Source: Paenibacillus sp. Soil787 (GTDB lineage Bacteria; Bacillota; Bacilli; Paenibacillales; NBRC-103111). From it: DNA of 64,000 nucleotides. This document shows positions 9,501-17,667 of the stretch, one piece after another. The notes beneath the pieces were generated by a model. That model saw only the letters and a program-made list of their open reading frames with translations, was not told the origin of the DNA and did no database searches. Both the position numbers and the translations under genes were made by a program. Every line of letters begins with the position of its first letter. The first letter of the stretch is position 1. The stretch covers positions 92,345-156,344 of the forward strand of contig NZ_LMSP01000005.1 of NCBI RefSeq assembly GCF_001429545.1, read 5' to 3'.

Positions 9501-10038
9501 ATATCCAGGGCTTGTGTTTGTATTATATAATTGGTCCAGACCTAGAGATATTTCTCACTATGAGCAATTTATATCGTATCATTCAAAACTCTATTCATAT
9601 GTAGAAGCGACGAGTGTAACTCCTTATTCATACAGAGCTAGGGACAAAGCTTTAGCAGCTATAGTTATTGGTATGCTAAGACAAATAGATGATTCTTTGT
9701 TTAGAAACTCGTATGCCAAAAATTTTAACGATCAGAATCAGTATATTCAACGTATAAAAGCGACAATTATTGATCGTTGCAAGCAAGTTGAATTAGTTGA
9801 TAATAAGAATATTGAGGAAGAAATTGATGATATTTTGGGTTGGTGGATGAAGAAGTCAGAGGAACATGCTAGTTTACTTGATTACGCTCAATACAAATTT
9901 TCAAAAAAAGATACGCCTGTGTTGCTACGCGGTATAAACCAAGATATACCTGGGGCCAGATTAGTCCCAGACTCACTACGGGATGTTGAGGCTGAAGTAA
10001 AAGTGTATTATTTGGATCTTGAGGAGGAAGCCAATTGA
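6514..10038 (+). CDS. drmA: DISARM-like DrmA superfamily 2 helicase
   Basis: A 1174-aa helicase matching the DrmA core protein of DISARM antiphage systems. Seen: an N-terminal region of about 500 residues, Walker A FPTGGGKTEAYLG (near 514-526), a zinc-ribbon insert with CPWC and a second CPNLNC knuckle (about 633-667), the DEXH-type box QDELHLISGP (near 755), SxTI-type ASTATIRR, and a C-terminal helicase lobe with ATNMISVGVDI followed by QATSRVGR (about 957-995). DrmA is thought to translocate on or unwind incoming DNA with DrmB. The ATG lies 11 bases after an AGGAGAGAGAGG site, and the gene overlaps drmB by 4 bases, so the two are translationally coupled. No DrmC (phospholipase D), DrmD or DrmE gene is in the window. 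Very sure of the helicase, fairly sure of the DrmA assignment. Confidence 0.85.
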   Translation: MKLTPISKKIQEILILNPEGLTIETLTQTVQNVNSHIKTEQVERTLETYSELFIKSVSRWRIRSIAENEMYSAEVMNIIDSNNKEIDPLEKTKEISSHEYEMVRNELEKRLLHNLIGPVEEKEILLERPNVYYLGGMLYPANSELQIVDDNFEMESETKEDDRTDDEKGFEEEPQVNRYYPSSIGLTCNLTSELESLMVTCKYGIYVETKDENGKKAYVREPKILCQEIIIAEQKGEFIENKAQCKWFVRNNKNGNALTIFFVNRFPASHDVPIEQIFYQPEITVESNNNLVKYPFVKRNIELLNILDDSDVDSNNLLYRDVAEFAVGHGCAVDWRESDYNHGKACRIKTTLTPSYEVPAVQHLELPDLIGLDMKVLAYIKRQERLKEILTPLVENYNSWIKKNKSIKLEKYNEQQQKHMEICQEASDRIMDGIEILSSDAEVFEAFKFANEIMLYQRSYSQWAARYRNTKIRDAEPVLQGKWRPFQLAFILLNVKSFYNPADKERNLAELLWFPTGGGKTEAYLGLAAFVMALRRIRGNKQGISAYAGTTVLMRYTLRLLTIQQFQRASSLICAAEFLRSRNPIKWGEEKFSIGLWVGGGTTPNTFMEAKEVLADLKRGKRVFDGNPVQLHHCPWCGEELSAQNYFADKEVFKIICPNLNCHFSTNIIPAYTVDEAIYYQCPSILIGTVDKFARLPWNGDIASMFGHVDRYCQRHGFIRKGDDHEDSHLAANGFLKSMTFEIQQLLPPELIIQDELHLISGPLGSMVGLYETVVDFLSTWNGVRPKVVASTATIRRSDEQMKGVFNRTVKQFPPSGINSDDSFFSYAVSKDEIPGRKYVGLFLPGASGKTSLVRIYAALLQAVYELKSKFSDEHLDPYWTLVGYFNSLRELGGTVRLIEDDIDDRIRYLKDKISGRRYINNTEELTSRIPATDIPKILSKLEQTLASGKSPVDVLLATNMISVGVDIDRLGLMAVTGQPKGTSEYIQATSRVGRKYPGLVFVLYNWSRPRDISHYEQFISYHSKLYSYVEATSVTPYSYRARDKALAAIVIGMLRQIDDSLFRNSYAKNFNDQNQYIQRIKATIIDRCKQVELVDNKNIEEEIDDILGWWMKKSEEHASLLDYAQYKFSKKDTPVLLRGINQDIPGARLVPDSLRDVEAEVKVYYLDLEEEAN

Positions 10039-11732
10039 AAAGCCCAGGCGGATTAAGACCGAGTCAATTAATCACTACATTCGGACCTGGATCTTTAGTA
10101 GATTACAGAGATGATACAGTTATGATAATGGGATTACAGGACTGGACTGATGATCCGATTTACTATAACAAAATCCTAGAACCGAGGCTGTCGAGTCGAC
10201 TTAATGTATCCTCATTTAGACAACCAAGGACGATAAATGGTCGTGGAGGAGTTCCATGCATTTCATTCCCGAAATACAGAATTTGTTCTGTTTGTAATTC
10301 ACTGAAAAATGATTTCACTCGTGATAATAAAGGTGCATACCATTGTGAATGCAAGGGGAAGAATCCTACATACCCCGCTAGATTAATTGTTGCTTGTGAG
10401 AATGGGCACATAGATGATTTTCCATGGGCGGCATGGTGTCACAAAAAAAGAGGCGTTTGTGCTTCAGCAGATTTAAAAATATATACACGAGGACAAAGTT
10501 CTTCGTTAGATGACATAGTTGTTGAATGTAAATCCTGTAAGGCCAAAGAAAACTTAGGGGGAGCTTTAAAGCGAGATGCACTAAGAAATGTTGTAGGTAC
10601 ATGTAGTGGATACAGTCCGTGGATAAAAAAAACGCAACGAAATTGTAGGAGTATACCGAGAGGGATTCAGCGAGGCGCTTCTAACGTTTATTTTTCATCT
10701 ACAATCAGTGCTCTATCCATTCCTCCGTGGTCCGATGAAACTCAACAATTAGTAAGTAGTAAGTGGGCAGATATTAAAAAATCAATAGAAGAATATGGTC
10801 TTGAGGATTTGCGAGGAGGAATAAGATATATTTTTCCAGGTAAAGCGAAGGAAGAATATGAGCGACTTTTTGCGGCGATAAAAGACCAATACGAAATGGA
10901 ATACAAAAAAGAAGATATACGGTTGGAAGAATGGAAGGCTTTTCAGGAAAAGTACAAAAAAACAAAGAATTTTCATATAGAAGAGGAGCAGGTTGATTCT
11001 TCGATATCAAAATTCATTTCAAGGGTAGTATTGGTACATAGATTGCGGGAAGTTAGGGCTTTAAGAGGTTTTACACGTATAGATTATCCAGACCCGCATG
11101 ATGAGTCTAATGTATCTTTTTCCTTTTTATCAGGTAAGCCAGTAGATTGGCTACCGGCAGTTGAGGTTTTGGGTGAGGGCATTTTTATTCAATTGAGTCA
11201 AGATGTCTTAAAAATCTGGGAAGAATCAGAAGCTGTAGTTCAGCGATATAAAAAAATGCTTGAGAAATACCAAGATTGGCGTTTGGAAAAAGGTTGGGAT
11301 GAAGATGAGTTTTTTTCTATTCGCTTTATGCTGCTGCATTCTTTGTCTCATGCCTTAATCCGAGAGCTATCACTTTCCTGCGGATACTCTTCAAATTCAA
11401 TACGAGAAAAAATTTATTCAGGTCCTTCCATGTGTGGAATTTTACTTTATACTGCTTCGCCGGACTCAGATGGCTCGTTAGGTGGAATCATCCAACAAGG
11501 TAGGAAGGAACAGTTTGGTAAGCTTATTAAGCAAGCCGTGTCAAGGGCAAGGATCTGCTCATCAGACCCACTTTGCAGTGAGACCGATGAAGTGGCTGAA
11601 AATCGTTTGAATCTTTCCGCATGTCATGCATGTTCATTAATCGCCGAAACGTCTTGCGAATGGTCAAATCGATTATTGGATAGGCTTTCGCTCTTCAAAG
11701 CAGAGGATAATGAAGTAGGGTTCTTCGAGTAA
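10035..11732 (+). CDS. drmB: DISARM-like DrmB (DUF1998) protein
   Basis: A 565-aa protein starting at a TTG that overlaps the drmA stop, with GAGGAGG 7 bases upstream. Family hallmarks visible: the N-terminal PSQLITTFGPGSLVDY, zinc-binding cysteines (CSVCNSL and a CEC further on), CENGHIDDFPW (about 120-130), and a C-terminal DUF1998 region. The latter has H-SLSHAL (near 438), SGPSMCGILLYTASPDSDG and the cysteine cluster ACHACSLIAETSCEW. DrmB is the DUF1998 partner of DrmA and the two form a DNA-engaging complex in DISARM. It is followed at once by a strong terminator, so drmA-drmB is a two-gene transcript distinct from the next gene. Confidence 0.85.
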   Translation: MKSPGGLRPSQLITTFGPGSLVDYRDDTVMIMGLQDWTDDPIYYNKILEPRLSSRLNVSSFRQPRTINGRGGVPCISFPKYRICSVCNSLKNDFTRDNKGAYHCECKGKNPTYPARLIVACENGHIDDFPWAAWCHKKRGVCASADLKIYTRGQSSSLDDIVVECKSCKAKENLGGALKRDALRNVVGTCSGYSPWIKKTQRNCRSIPRGIQRGASNVYFSSTISALSIPPWSDETQQLVSSKWADIKKSIEEYGLEDLRGGIRYIFPGKAKEEYERLFAAIKDQYEMEYKKEDIRLEEWKAFQEKYKKTKNFHIEEEQVDSSISKFISRVVLVHRLREVRALRGFTRIDYPDPHDESNVSFSFLSGKPVDWLPAVEVLGEGIFIQLSQDVLKIWEESEAVVQRYKKMLEKYQDWRLEKGWDEDEFFSIRFMLLHSLSHALIRELSLSCGYSSNSIREKIYSGPSMCGILLYTASPDSDGSLGGIIQQGRKEQFGKLIKQAVSRARICSSDPLCSETDEVAENRLNLSACHACSLIAETSCEWSNRLLDRLSLFKAEDNEVGFFE

Positions 11733-11751
11733 AGCCAAGTTAATTAAGCTC

Positions 11752-11782
11752 AGCCTTTAACTTTAAGTTAAAGGCTTTTTTG
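11752..11782 (+). terminator. Intrinsic terminator of drmAB
   Basis: AGCCTTTAACTT pairs with AAGTTAAAGGCT (12 bp around a single central base, so 3-5 loop bases in practice), followed directly by TTTTTTG. It begins 20 bases after the drmB stop codon and separates drmAB from the sigma-fusion gene. Confidence 0.85.
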
Positions 11783-11864
11783 TGGTTTTTTGGTAGGAAA
11801 AAACATTCTTCTGTCGAATTTATAAGACAAACAAACAGTTAATTGCAGTAAGGGATGAATAAAC

Positions 11865-14800
11865 ATGAGCTATAATAAAAAGTCAGGTCCGTGTTACAGT
11901 AACGTAAGCTTAATAAAAAAGGCTATTTATCAAAGTAGAAATGGTATGTTACCGTTCCCAGATATCGTACTCTATTTAAAACTTAATTGGAGTTACGAAT
12001 CTGCTATTAGTATGAGTACAGATAAATTGGTTGAGATGGCGTTATATGCTCCGAAATCTTTTTTTCATGAGAACGAAAACGGTTTATGGGAAGCAAAGAA
12101 ACAGATCGATAATAACCTAGACTTCATTATAGATTATGTAACCAAATTGCATCGTCCTTTCCAATTAAAAGAAGTGATTAAAAAATTCAGTATTAATGAT
12201 GAACTTAAGATATTCGAACAAGATTTATTAAGTGATATTCGGTTTACTCAGATTCAAGATACCCCATATTTGATGTTATCGAAATGGGAACTGATGAATG
12301 ATCTTGTATATGAGTATATGCAGAGAAATGAAATTGGGTATATAAAGCAAGAGGAAGCAACAAAATTAGTCGTTAATGAGTATGATCTTGATGAAGAAAT
12401 GATTATTTTTGCTCCGAATATCGACAAAAGGTTTAGTGTGAAGGGTAAGTATATGTACATCGTTATAGAGGTGCAAGTAGATATTGCAAATACAATTATT
12501 GCTGTTCCAGAAGAAATAAAAGAGGAAGTAGCAAGGAAAAGTGCTGAGATACTACGTTTTATTCAGTCTGTTAGTGAAGATATTAGAACAAAGGATTTAA
12601 TTCCAGCGGTATTTAATGTCAAAGCGAACGACTCAAAATTCTCAATTTACTACGAGGCGATTGAAGAATTCTTAGATACCTTTTCAGAGCTGAGCTGTTT
12701 AACAAAGGGAAGATGGATATTTAATCATTCCGTCGCTACAATTGAATTAGAAAATAAGACTTCGAGTTGGAAATATGCTATTTATGGCTCAGTGCCGGTT
12801 ATTCAGAATATAAATGAACTACAACAACTTGAGAGTCAGCAAATACATAACGATCTGCCAGAGCAAGGATCAACAATAACTGAAGAAAACAATGTATTGA
12901 AGCAAATTGGTTATCATACCATTTCTTATTATGAAAGAATAAAGGGATACTTTAGTACTCCATCAGAATTGGTAACCTCTTTCAATAGTATGAATCAAAG
13001 TATTGGTTTAATTAACGCGGAAGTAGATGGCTTTAAATACGAGTGGCGGTGGAGAAATCAAGAGGGGGCATATTACTTTTATGGCGACGGAGTAGTAGAC
13101 TTTTTTTCGGACTATTTAATTGAGGTTGGACAACGATTAAAGTTGCGTTGGTTAAATGAAATTAGTGTTGGAGTCGATTTACTTGGAGAAGATGAACGTT
13201 ATGCCACTGAGCAAAATAGGTATTTAGATATTGGTAGGTTAGTTGAAGAAAGTAAATCAGTAAATAAGTCTATTTACACCATTATGTGCGAGGTTTTGGC
13301 AACTTACCCATCTGGAATGCATTGGACGCAATTATTGGATAGTGTCAATGAGATAAGAACGACTACCAAAAATACCGTATATAATTTACTTGGCAAGAAT
13401 GATTGCTTTGAATCTGTGAAAGATAAAAAAGGTTACTGGAGATTAATTATAAGTAAGCTCTCTCGCTATTATGTAGACGAAGAGGGCAATGAAATTGAAG
13501 AAGATTTTTCGCAGAATAATGCTGATAGTAATTCGGCAATTAAACTTAATATTCCAGAAAAAGACAGTGCAATAACTGAAAAATATATAATTCAGAAAGT
13601 TAAATCAGCAGAAGGGCAAAATCGAATAACCGAGTCCGGATTCTCAGAGAAATCTAAATATCAAGACCTGTATGATTGGAACGATCAATACGAAGTTCCA
13701 CCCCTATGGGAGAAGTTTCCCCAATGGGCTGAAGAGCAGAAGAATCTGAGGTATGAAGCGGAAATAGAAGAAGTCGATGATGACACTGAAAAATTAAAAC
13801 TGATCACAGATGCATATTCAAAGTTACTGGTGCGATATGCAAAATCTAGATCAACCTACTCAATTGAACGAATGGATTTAGTACAAGAAGGGTTCTTTGG
13901 TATTCTAAGAGGGATGCAAACCTACAAGCATTATAAAGGCGGCTCTTTAGCTAATCATCTTGGTCAATGGGTATTTAGCAAAATATCTAGGCATTTAACC
14001 GATTCAAGAACTTTAATCAGATATCCTGCTCATATGGTAGAAAGTGTACATAAGTATGAAAAATTATATTCAGAGACATTGTTATTAGAAAACAGAAAGC
14101 CGACTATCCAAGAATTGAAGAAAGCTTTAATAAAGAGAAGTGTGCCCCAGTTAGCTGTTGCAAGAAATATTGATTACATTTCTTTTGAACAATTATGGTT
14201 AAATAATGATTTACGATCATCAAAAAAGCTTGATCATTGGTTGGTCGCAGAGTACATCGATGATAAGTCGGGAAAACACCACTATTATGAGAGAACGAAG
14301 GCTCAATTAATAAGATCATTGGATGACCTTACTAATGCGATTGAATGTAGTACAAATGAAGACGGATTGCTTGATAATTCATTTGAAGATCACATAGTGA
14401 AAAGAGAACTTCGGAGAAAGCTGTCTGATTTATTAGAAGCTTTGCCGGTAAAAGAGCAAAATGTAGTTCGATTAAGATATGGTTTTGACGACGGAATGGA
14501 AAGAACTTTAGAAGAAGTGGGTAAAGTTTTTGGCTTAACAAGAGAAAGAATTCGACAGATTGAGCTTAAGGCACTAAGGAGAATGAAAAACTTAGGAAAG
14601 AAACTAGAGTTACAAATCTTTATCCAGGATGATATATTAGAAGTGCAGACGAGAATATTTAATGATGCAAAGAACAAAGAAGATGGATGCTTAAATGAAA
14701 GTAATTTTGAGGAAATTGTAGATGAAATTGCGGAAGTGGCAGAAGAAGCAACAGAAGACGTAAAGGAAACAGTAGAAAAAGCTTCAGAAGAAGCGTTCGA

Positions 14801-15620
14801 GAAACAAATTGAAGCAAAAGACATCGATTTGAAAAGTGATGATAATTGGGCGCACGAAATAAATAAGGAATCGTTAAATCATGCAGTCGAAACCACTCAA
14901 GCATATGACATAACTGATTACTTATGTGGACTTAAGGTAATTGACAATAGAAAAAAAGGCGGGGCTCTATGGGTTATTGGAGGTGTAGAGCTAACAACGT
15001 TTTTTGATCAACTCATATTAAAAGGAATAGTCTTCCGTTATTCAGCCAGTGGTGGAAAAGCTACAAATCACAAACCTGCATGGTGGGTAAAAGAAGAAGT
15101 TAAACAACGTAAAGTTGAAAACAGTAAAGCGAGCAATACAAATTTAAGAACTAATCCTAGTTTTGATTTGGATCCTCGTAAACCAGAAGAAGGCGGATTT
15201 ACGGAATTATCCAATACAAATTTTAAAATTACAAATACCACTGAAAGTATTACAATATTAGTTGATAATATTTCGAGTAGTAAAGTAAATCTGATTTCAT
15301 TAATTCATAAGAATAAGTTAGTGGAGAATAAGTATTTAAAAGTAAAATATAACGAGGTTAATAAATCTTACTACCATTTTGATGCTGATGATTTATCTTT
15401 ATTAAGCATAGAGTTTCCGGATTTGAAACCGCACAAAGTGGGTTCAATAAATTATTGGGCTGATAAAATCATATATAAATTATATGAACTTATTGATAAT
15501 GGTCTTTTAAAGATAAAGGTACTGCATGAGGACAAGATTGTAACATTAAATTTTATGTGGTTGGGAGCTCCTAAAAAAGACCCCTTGCATTCAATGTTTA
15601 ATACAAAAAGGACCAATTAA
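11865..15620 (+). CDS. Giant winged-helix / sigma-70-like fusion protein, defence-associated
   Basis: A 1251-aa protein with an unusual architecture. The first ~640 residues contain several winged-helix-like units. The clearest, near 465-530, has alternating Trp/aromatic positions and ends FESVKDKKGYWRL, resembling HARE-HTH domains known from restriction proteins and the RNA polymerase delta subunit. Sigma-70 region 2 follows at about 645-735 (DLVQEGFFGILRGM, then W-x2-SKISRHL). Region 4 is at about 848-920: LPVKEQNVVRLRYGF, then the helix-turn-helix ending TRERIRQIELKALRRM. An acidic helical linker (about 940-985) leads to a C-terminal domain with GGALWVIGG and a later PAWWV, a motif pair I associate with C-termini of large helicase-like proteins. 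A housekeeping role is unlikely given its size. It lies 133 bases after the drmAB terminator, so it has its own promoter. Redirecting RNA polymerase to the defence genes, or sensing phage transcription, are inferences. Confidence 0.7.
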   Translation: MSYNKKSGPCYSNVSLIKKAIYQSRNGMLPFPDIVLYLKLNWSYESAISMSTDKLVEMALYAPKSFFHENENGLWEAKKQIDNNLDFIIDYVTKLHRPFQLKEVIKKFSINDELKIFEQDLLSDIRFTQIQDTPYLMLSKWELMNDLVYEYMQRNEIGYIKQEEATKLVVNEYDLDEEMIIFAPNIDKRFSVKGKYMYIVIEVQVDIANTIIAVPEEIKEEVARKSAEILRFIQSVSEDIRTKDLIPAVFNVKANDSKFSIYYEAIEEFLDTFSELSCLTKGRWIFNHSVATIELENKTSSWKYAIYGSVPVIQNINELQQLESQQIHNDLPEQGSTITEENNVLKQIGYHTISYYERIKGYFSTPSELVTSFNSMNQSIGLINAEVDGFKYEWRWRNQEGAYYFYGDGVVDFFSDYLIEVGQRLKLRWLNEISVGVDLLGEDERYATEQNRYLDIGRLVEESKSVNKSIYTIMCEVLATYPSGMHWTQLLDSVNEIRTTTKNTVYNLLGKNDCFESVKDKKGYWRLIISKLSRYYVDEEGNEIEEDFSQNNADSNSAIKLNIPEKDSAITEKYIIQKVKSAEGQNRITESGFSEKSKYQDLYDWNDQYEVPPLWEKFPQWAEEQKNLRYEAEIEEVDDDTEKLKLITDAYSKLLVRYAKSRSTYSIERMDLVQEGFFGILRGMQTYKHYKGGSLANHLGQWVFSKISRHLTDSRTLIRYPAHMVESVHKYEKLYSETLLLENRKPTIQELKKALIKRSVPQLAVARNIDYISFEQLWLNNDLRSSKKLDHWLVAEYIDDKSGKHHYYERTKAQLIRSLDDLTNAIECSTNEDGLLDNSFEDHIVKRELRRKLSDLLEALPVKEQNVVRLRYGFDDGMERTLEEVGKVFGLTRERIRQIELKALRRMKNLGKKLELQIFIQDDILEVQTRIFNDAKNKEDGCLNESNFEEIVDEIAEVAEEATEDVKETVEKASEEAFEKQIEAKDIDLKSDDNWAHEINKESLNHAVETTQAYDITDYLCGLKVIDNRKKGGALWVIGGVELTTFFDQLILKGIVFRYSASGGKATNHKPAWWVKEEVKQRKVENSKASNTNLRTNPSFDLDPRKPEEGGFTELSNTNFKITNTTESITILVDNISSSKVNLISLIHKNKLVENKYLKVKYNEVNKSYYHFDADDLSLLSIEFPDLKPHKVGSINYWADKIIYKLYELIDNGLLKIKVLHEDKIVTLNFMWLGAPKKDPLHSMFNTKRTN

Positions 15621-16451
15621 TTTTATTAACATCCTAGACTGAAAAAAAGGGAAAAGGGTGGGTATCCAGAACAAGGTCCTGAATTACCAAAAGGTAATAA
15701 TAGCGGCGTAGATATAGGTAACCATGGGGCCATGTTTAAGAGGCGTATGACGCCGTGTGCGTCACGTAGTTCTCGATCACTTGGTAGTTGTTCTGCTGAC
15801 TAAGTTGGTCTCCTTTACTTACATGACATGCCTTAAGTAGATTCATTATGACTTATCACAAATCGAATTCTTTTTCATCACGCTACTACCATACCCACAC
15901 CTTTAACTGAAACAGCTTATCTCTTCTAGATTTTCTGCAAAACTTTGTGGTAAGATAATTTTTGTTTAATACAGATTAGTGAAACAGAGCTATAAAATTT
16001 CCGCAAAATATGATATAGGTTTTTCGGATAAGATAGCATCGGTCAAAGAAACCTCCTGAGAAAGCTCGCAGGAGGTTTCTTTGTTTTAAACAAAAGAGTG
16101 TCGATCTTTATAAATAAGCATTACCCTTCTCTCAGTTTAAAGTTTATGAGTTAGGACTGTTAATGAAATACTTATTTGTGACTGTTGTTTTTTAGTATTT
16201 AATTTCGTTTAGAATTGAATATGTGATATGGTATGAGTAAAAGTCATCAAATTATCGTAATAGAGGTTAACAATCTGATATTGGGATTTGGAAAACCTAG
16301 ATGTCTTACACAATTCTCCTTAGGAGTTTGAATTTGTTATATAGTTAAGGGTTAATAAGTAACTAGTTATTTTAAATCTGTGTCAATGAGGGGATCGTTT
16401 AGGTTGGTATAGTTATATTGATTATCATATTGTTTGAATGGAGGTTCTATT
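15621..16451. other. Gap of about 830 bases with a terminator; otherwise little seen
   Basis: Downstream of the sigma-fusion gene there is a ~50-codon open frame without a start codon (about 15640-15802, containing YPEQGPELPKGNN and then NHGAMFKRR) that looks like a relic. A strong terminator follows at 16045-16086, then about 350 AT-rich bases before the next small gene. The long untranslated stretch between 15620 and the terminator could hold a small RNA, but I see no recognisable structure. Confidence 0.4.
16045..16086 (+). terminator. Intrinsic terminator
   Basis: A perfect 14-bp stem, AAAGAAACCTCCTG (16045-16058) with CAGGAGGTTTCTTT (16069-16082), has a 10-base loop and is followed by GTTTT. 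It lies 425 bases past the sigma-fusion stop codon and is probably the end of that transcript. Confidence 0.75.
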
Positions 16452-16637
16452 TTGGAAAAGGTAAAGCCAGCAATTGATGAGGTTATTTTCTCGATAGGGA
16501 AGTTAAATGAAGTTCTAGCAATGACAGATAGTAGTAGTTTGAAATTAATATTTAGTAATTACCCCCTTGAAGCAAAACCGCGGGAAATGTTTCAAAAATT
16601 AATAGACTGGCGAATCATGTTAGATTCATATGAGTAA
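16452..16637 (+). CDS. Small hypothetical protein upstream of the Noc-like gene
   Basis: A 61-aa protein starting at TTG 16452, 7 bases after GGAGG (16440-16444). An upstream TTG at 16434 is less likely. The sequence begins MEKVKPAIDEVIF and looks wholly helical, with a mix of acidic and hydrophobic residues and no cysteines. It ends 56 bases before the Noc-like gene on the same strand, so co-transcription is likely. I do not recognise the family. Confidence 0.5.
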   Translation: MEKVKPAIDEVIFSIGKLNEVLAMTDSSSLKLIFSNYPLEAKPREMFQKLIDWRIMLDSYE

Positions 16638-16693
16638 TATTTTTTTCCTTACTAAATGACCATTTAAGATAACACAAAGAGAAGAGGAAAGGT

Positions 16694-17506
16694 ATGCGAT
16701 TTTTCTCTAATAAAAAGGAAGTTAATAACGAAAAAATAACTTATATTAGCCCTGAAAAAATAATAGCAGACAAGAACCAGCCAAGGAAAACATTTGATGA
16801 GGAAGAATTGGTCCAACTTGCACAATCTATTAAAACGCATGGAATCATTCAACCTATCATTGTTAGACCAATAAATGGGGCATACCAGATTATTGCAGGA
16901 GAAAGAAGATGGCGGGCCTCGATGAAATTGGAATTGCCGGAAATTCCAGTTATTATTCGAGATACAGATGATCTACAAACTAGGTTCCTTGCAATTATAG
17001 AAAATTTACAAAGAGAAGACCTCACTTCGATAGAGGAGGCAAGGGCATTTAAAGCGTTAATTGATTTGTATGGTTTAACACAAGAAAGCCTATCCCAACG
17101 CCTTGGGATAGCTCAGTCAACAATAGGTAATAAATTAAGATTTCTGCATTTACCGGAACCCGTTCAACAAGCAATTTTAGAAAAAAAAGTTCATGATCGC
17201 CAAGCGCGTGCATTATTGACATTAAAATCAGAAGAACTTCAACTCAAGGTAATGGATGAGATTATAACAAAAAATCTAAATACTAGAGAAACAGAATCTA
17301 GGGTTAAAGAGCTTTTGAAGGTAGAGGAAGTTAAACCAAGGCCAAGAATGTACCGGTTTTCTAAAGATTATCGTTTAGCCCTGAACACAATACGCGAATC
17401 TTTTCTGCTAGTTACTAAAAATGGTCTTAAACTCGAAGTATCAGAACAGGAAGACAATGATGAATTTACTTTTGTAATTAAGGTTCCTAAAAAGAATAAA
17501 TCCTAG
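16694..17506 (+). CDS. Noc-like ParB/Srx-fold CTPase (nucleoid-occlusion paralogue)
   Basis: A 270-aa protein similar along its whole length to the Bacillus nucleoid occlusion protein Noc. Seen: the ParB N-domain (QPRKTFDEEELVQLAQSI), the CTP-binding GERRWR (69-74), ENLQRED (about 102-108), a helix-turn-helix TQESLSQRLGIAQSTIGNK (about 137-155) and a Noc-like C-terminal region (FSKDYRLALNTIRESF). Noc loads at specific DNA sites, spreads as a CTP clamp and tethers DNA to the membrane through an N-terminal amphipathic helix; here only MRFFSNKK remains of that helix. There is no parA or oriC-type neighbourhood, so it is an extra copy in a defence island. A GAGGAAAGGT site precedes the ATG. A role in DNA condensation, membrane sequestration or regulation of neighbours is inferred. 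Confidence 0.8.
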   Translation: MRFFSNKKEVNNEKITYISPEKIIADKNQPRKTFDEEELVQLAQSIKTHGIIQPIIVRPINGAYQIIAGERRWRASMKLELPEIPVIIRDTDDLQTRFLAIIENLQREDLTSIEEARAFKALIDLYGLTQESLSQRLGIAQSTIGNKLRFLHLPEPVQQAILEKKVHDRQARALLTLKSEELQLKVMDEIITKNLNTRETESRVKELLKVEEVKPRPRMYRFSKDYRLALNTIRESFLLVTKNGLKLEVSEQEDNDEFTFVIKVPKKNKS

Positions 17507-17580
17507 TGTTTTAATTAGGATGACCAATTGATTCGAGGTTATTTTTTATGTCATTAGTACACAAAGTACTTCGCAAAAAT

Positions 17581-17630
17581 AAACAATCACAAAATGGAAT
17601 ACGAACAGGTATTCCATTTTGTGATTGTTT
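17581..17630. repeat. 22-bp perfect inverted repeat upstream of the methyltransferase gene
   Basis: The arm 17581-17602 (AAACAATCACAAAATGGAAT, then AC) is the exact reverse complement of 17609-17630, with a 6-base centre GAACAG. On the plus strand no T tract follows, so it is not a classic terminator for the Noc-like gene. On the minus strand ATTTTTGCG follows, but no minus-strand gene is present to terminate. It abuts the presumed -10 element of the next gene and may be an operator or an RNA hairpin at the end of the noc-like transcript. Confidence 0.6.
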
Positions 17631-17631
17631 G

Positions 17632-17657
17632 TGATAAAATGAGGACAAAATGTCCTC
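17632..17657 (+). promoter_or_regulatory. Extended -10 promoter overlapped by a 17-bp operator-like palindrome
   Basis: TGATAAAAT (17632-17640) reads as an extended -10 with no good -35. Immediately after it GAGGACA-AAA-TGTCCTC (17641-17657) forms a 7-bp-arm palindrome across the expected transcription start and touching the ribosome site of the methyltransferase. The encoded enzyme begins with an XRE-type DNA-binding domain, so autoregulation at this palindrome is a natural inference, as in several C5 methyltransferases with N-terminal HTH domains. Confidence 0.55.
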
Positions 17658-17667
17658 GAGGTGTACC

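Noticed and set aside
14390..14824. 144-codon minus-strand open frame inside the sigma-fusion gene
   Set aside because: Ser/Phe-rich shadow of the acidic coding strand; no start signal.
17581..17630. Inverted repeat read as a terminator for the Noc-like gene
   Set aside because: No T tract on the plus strand; position against the -10 of the next gene favours an operator, though a role in RNA is not excluded.
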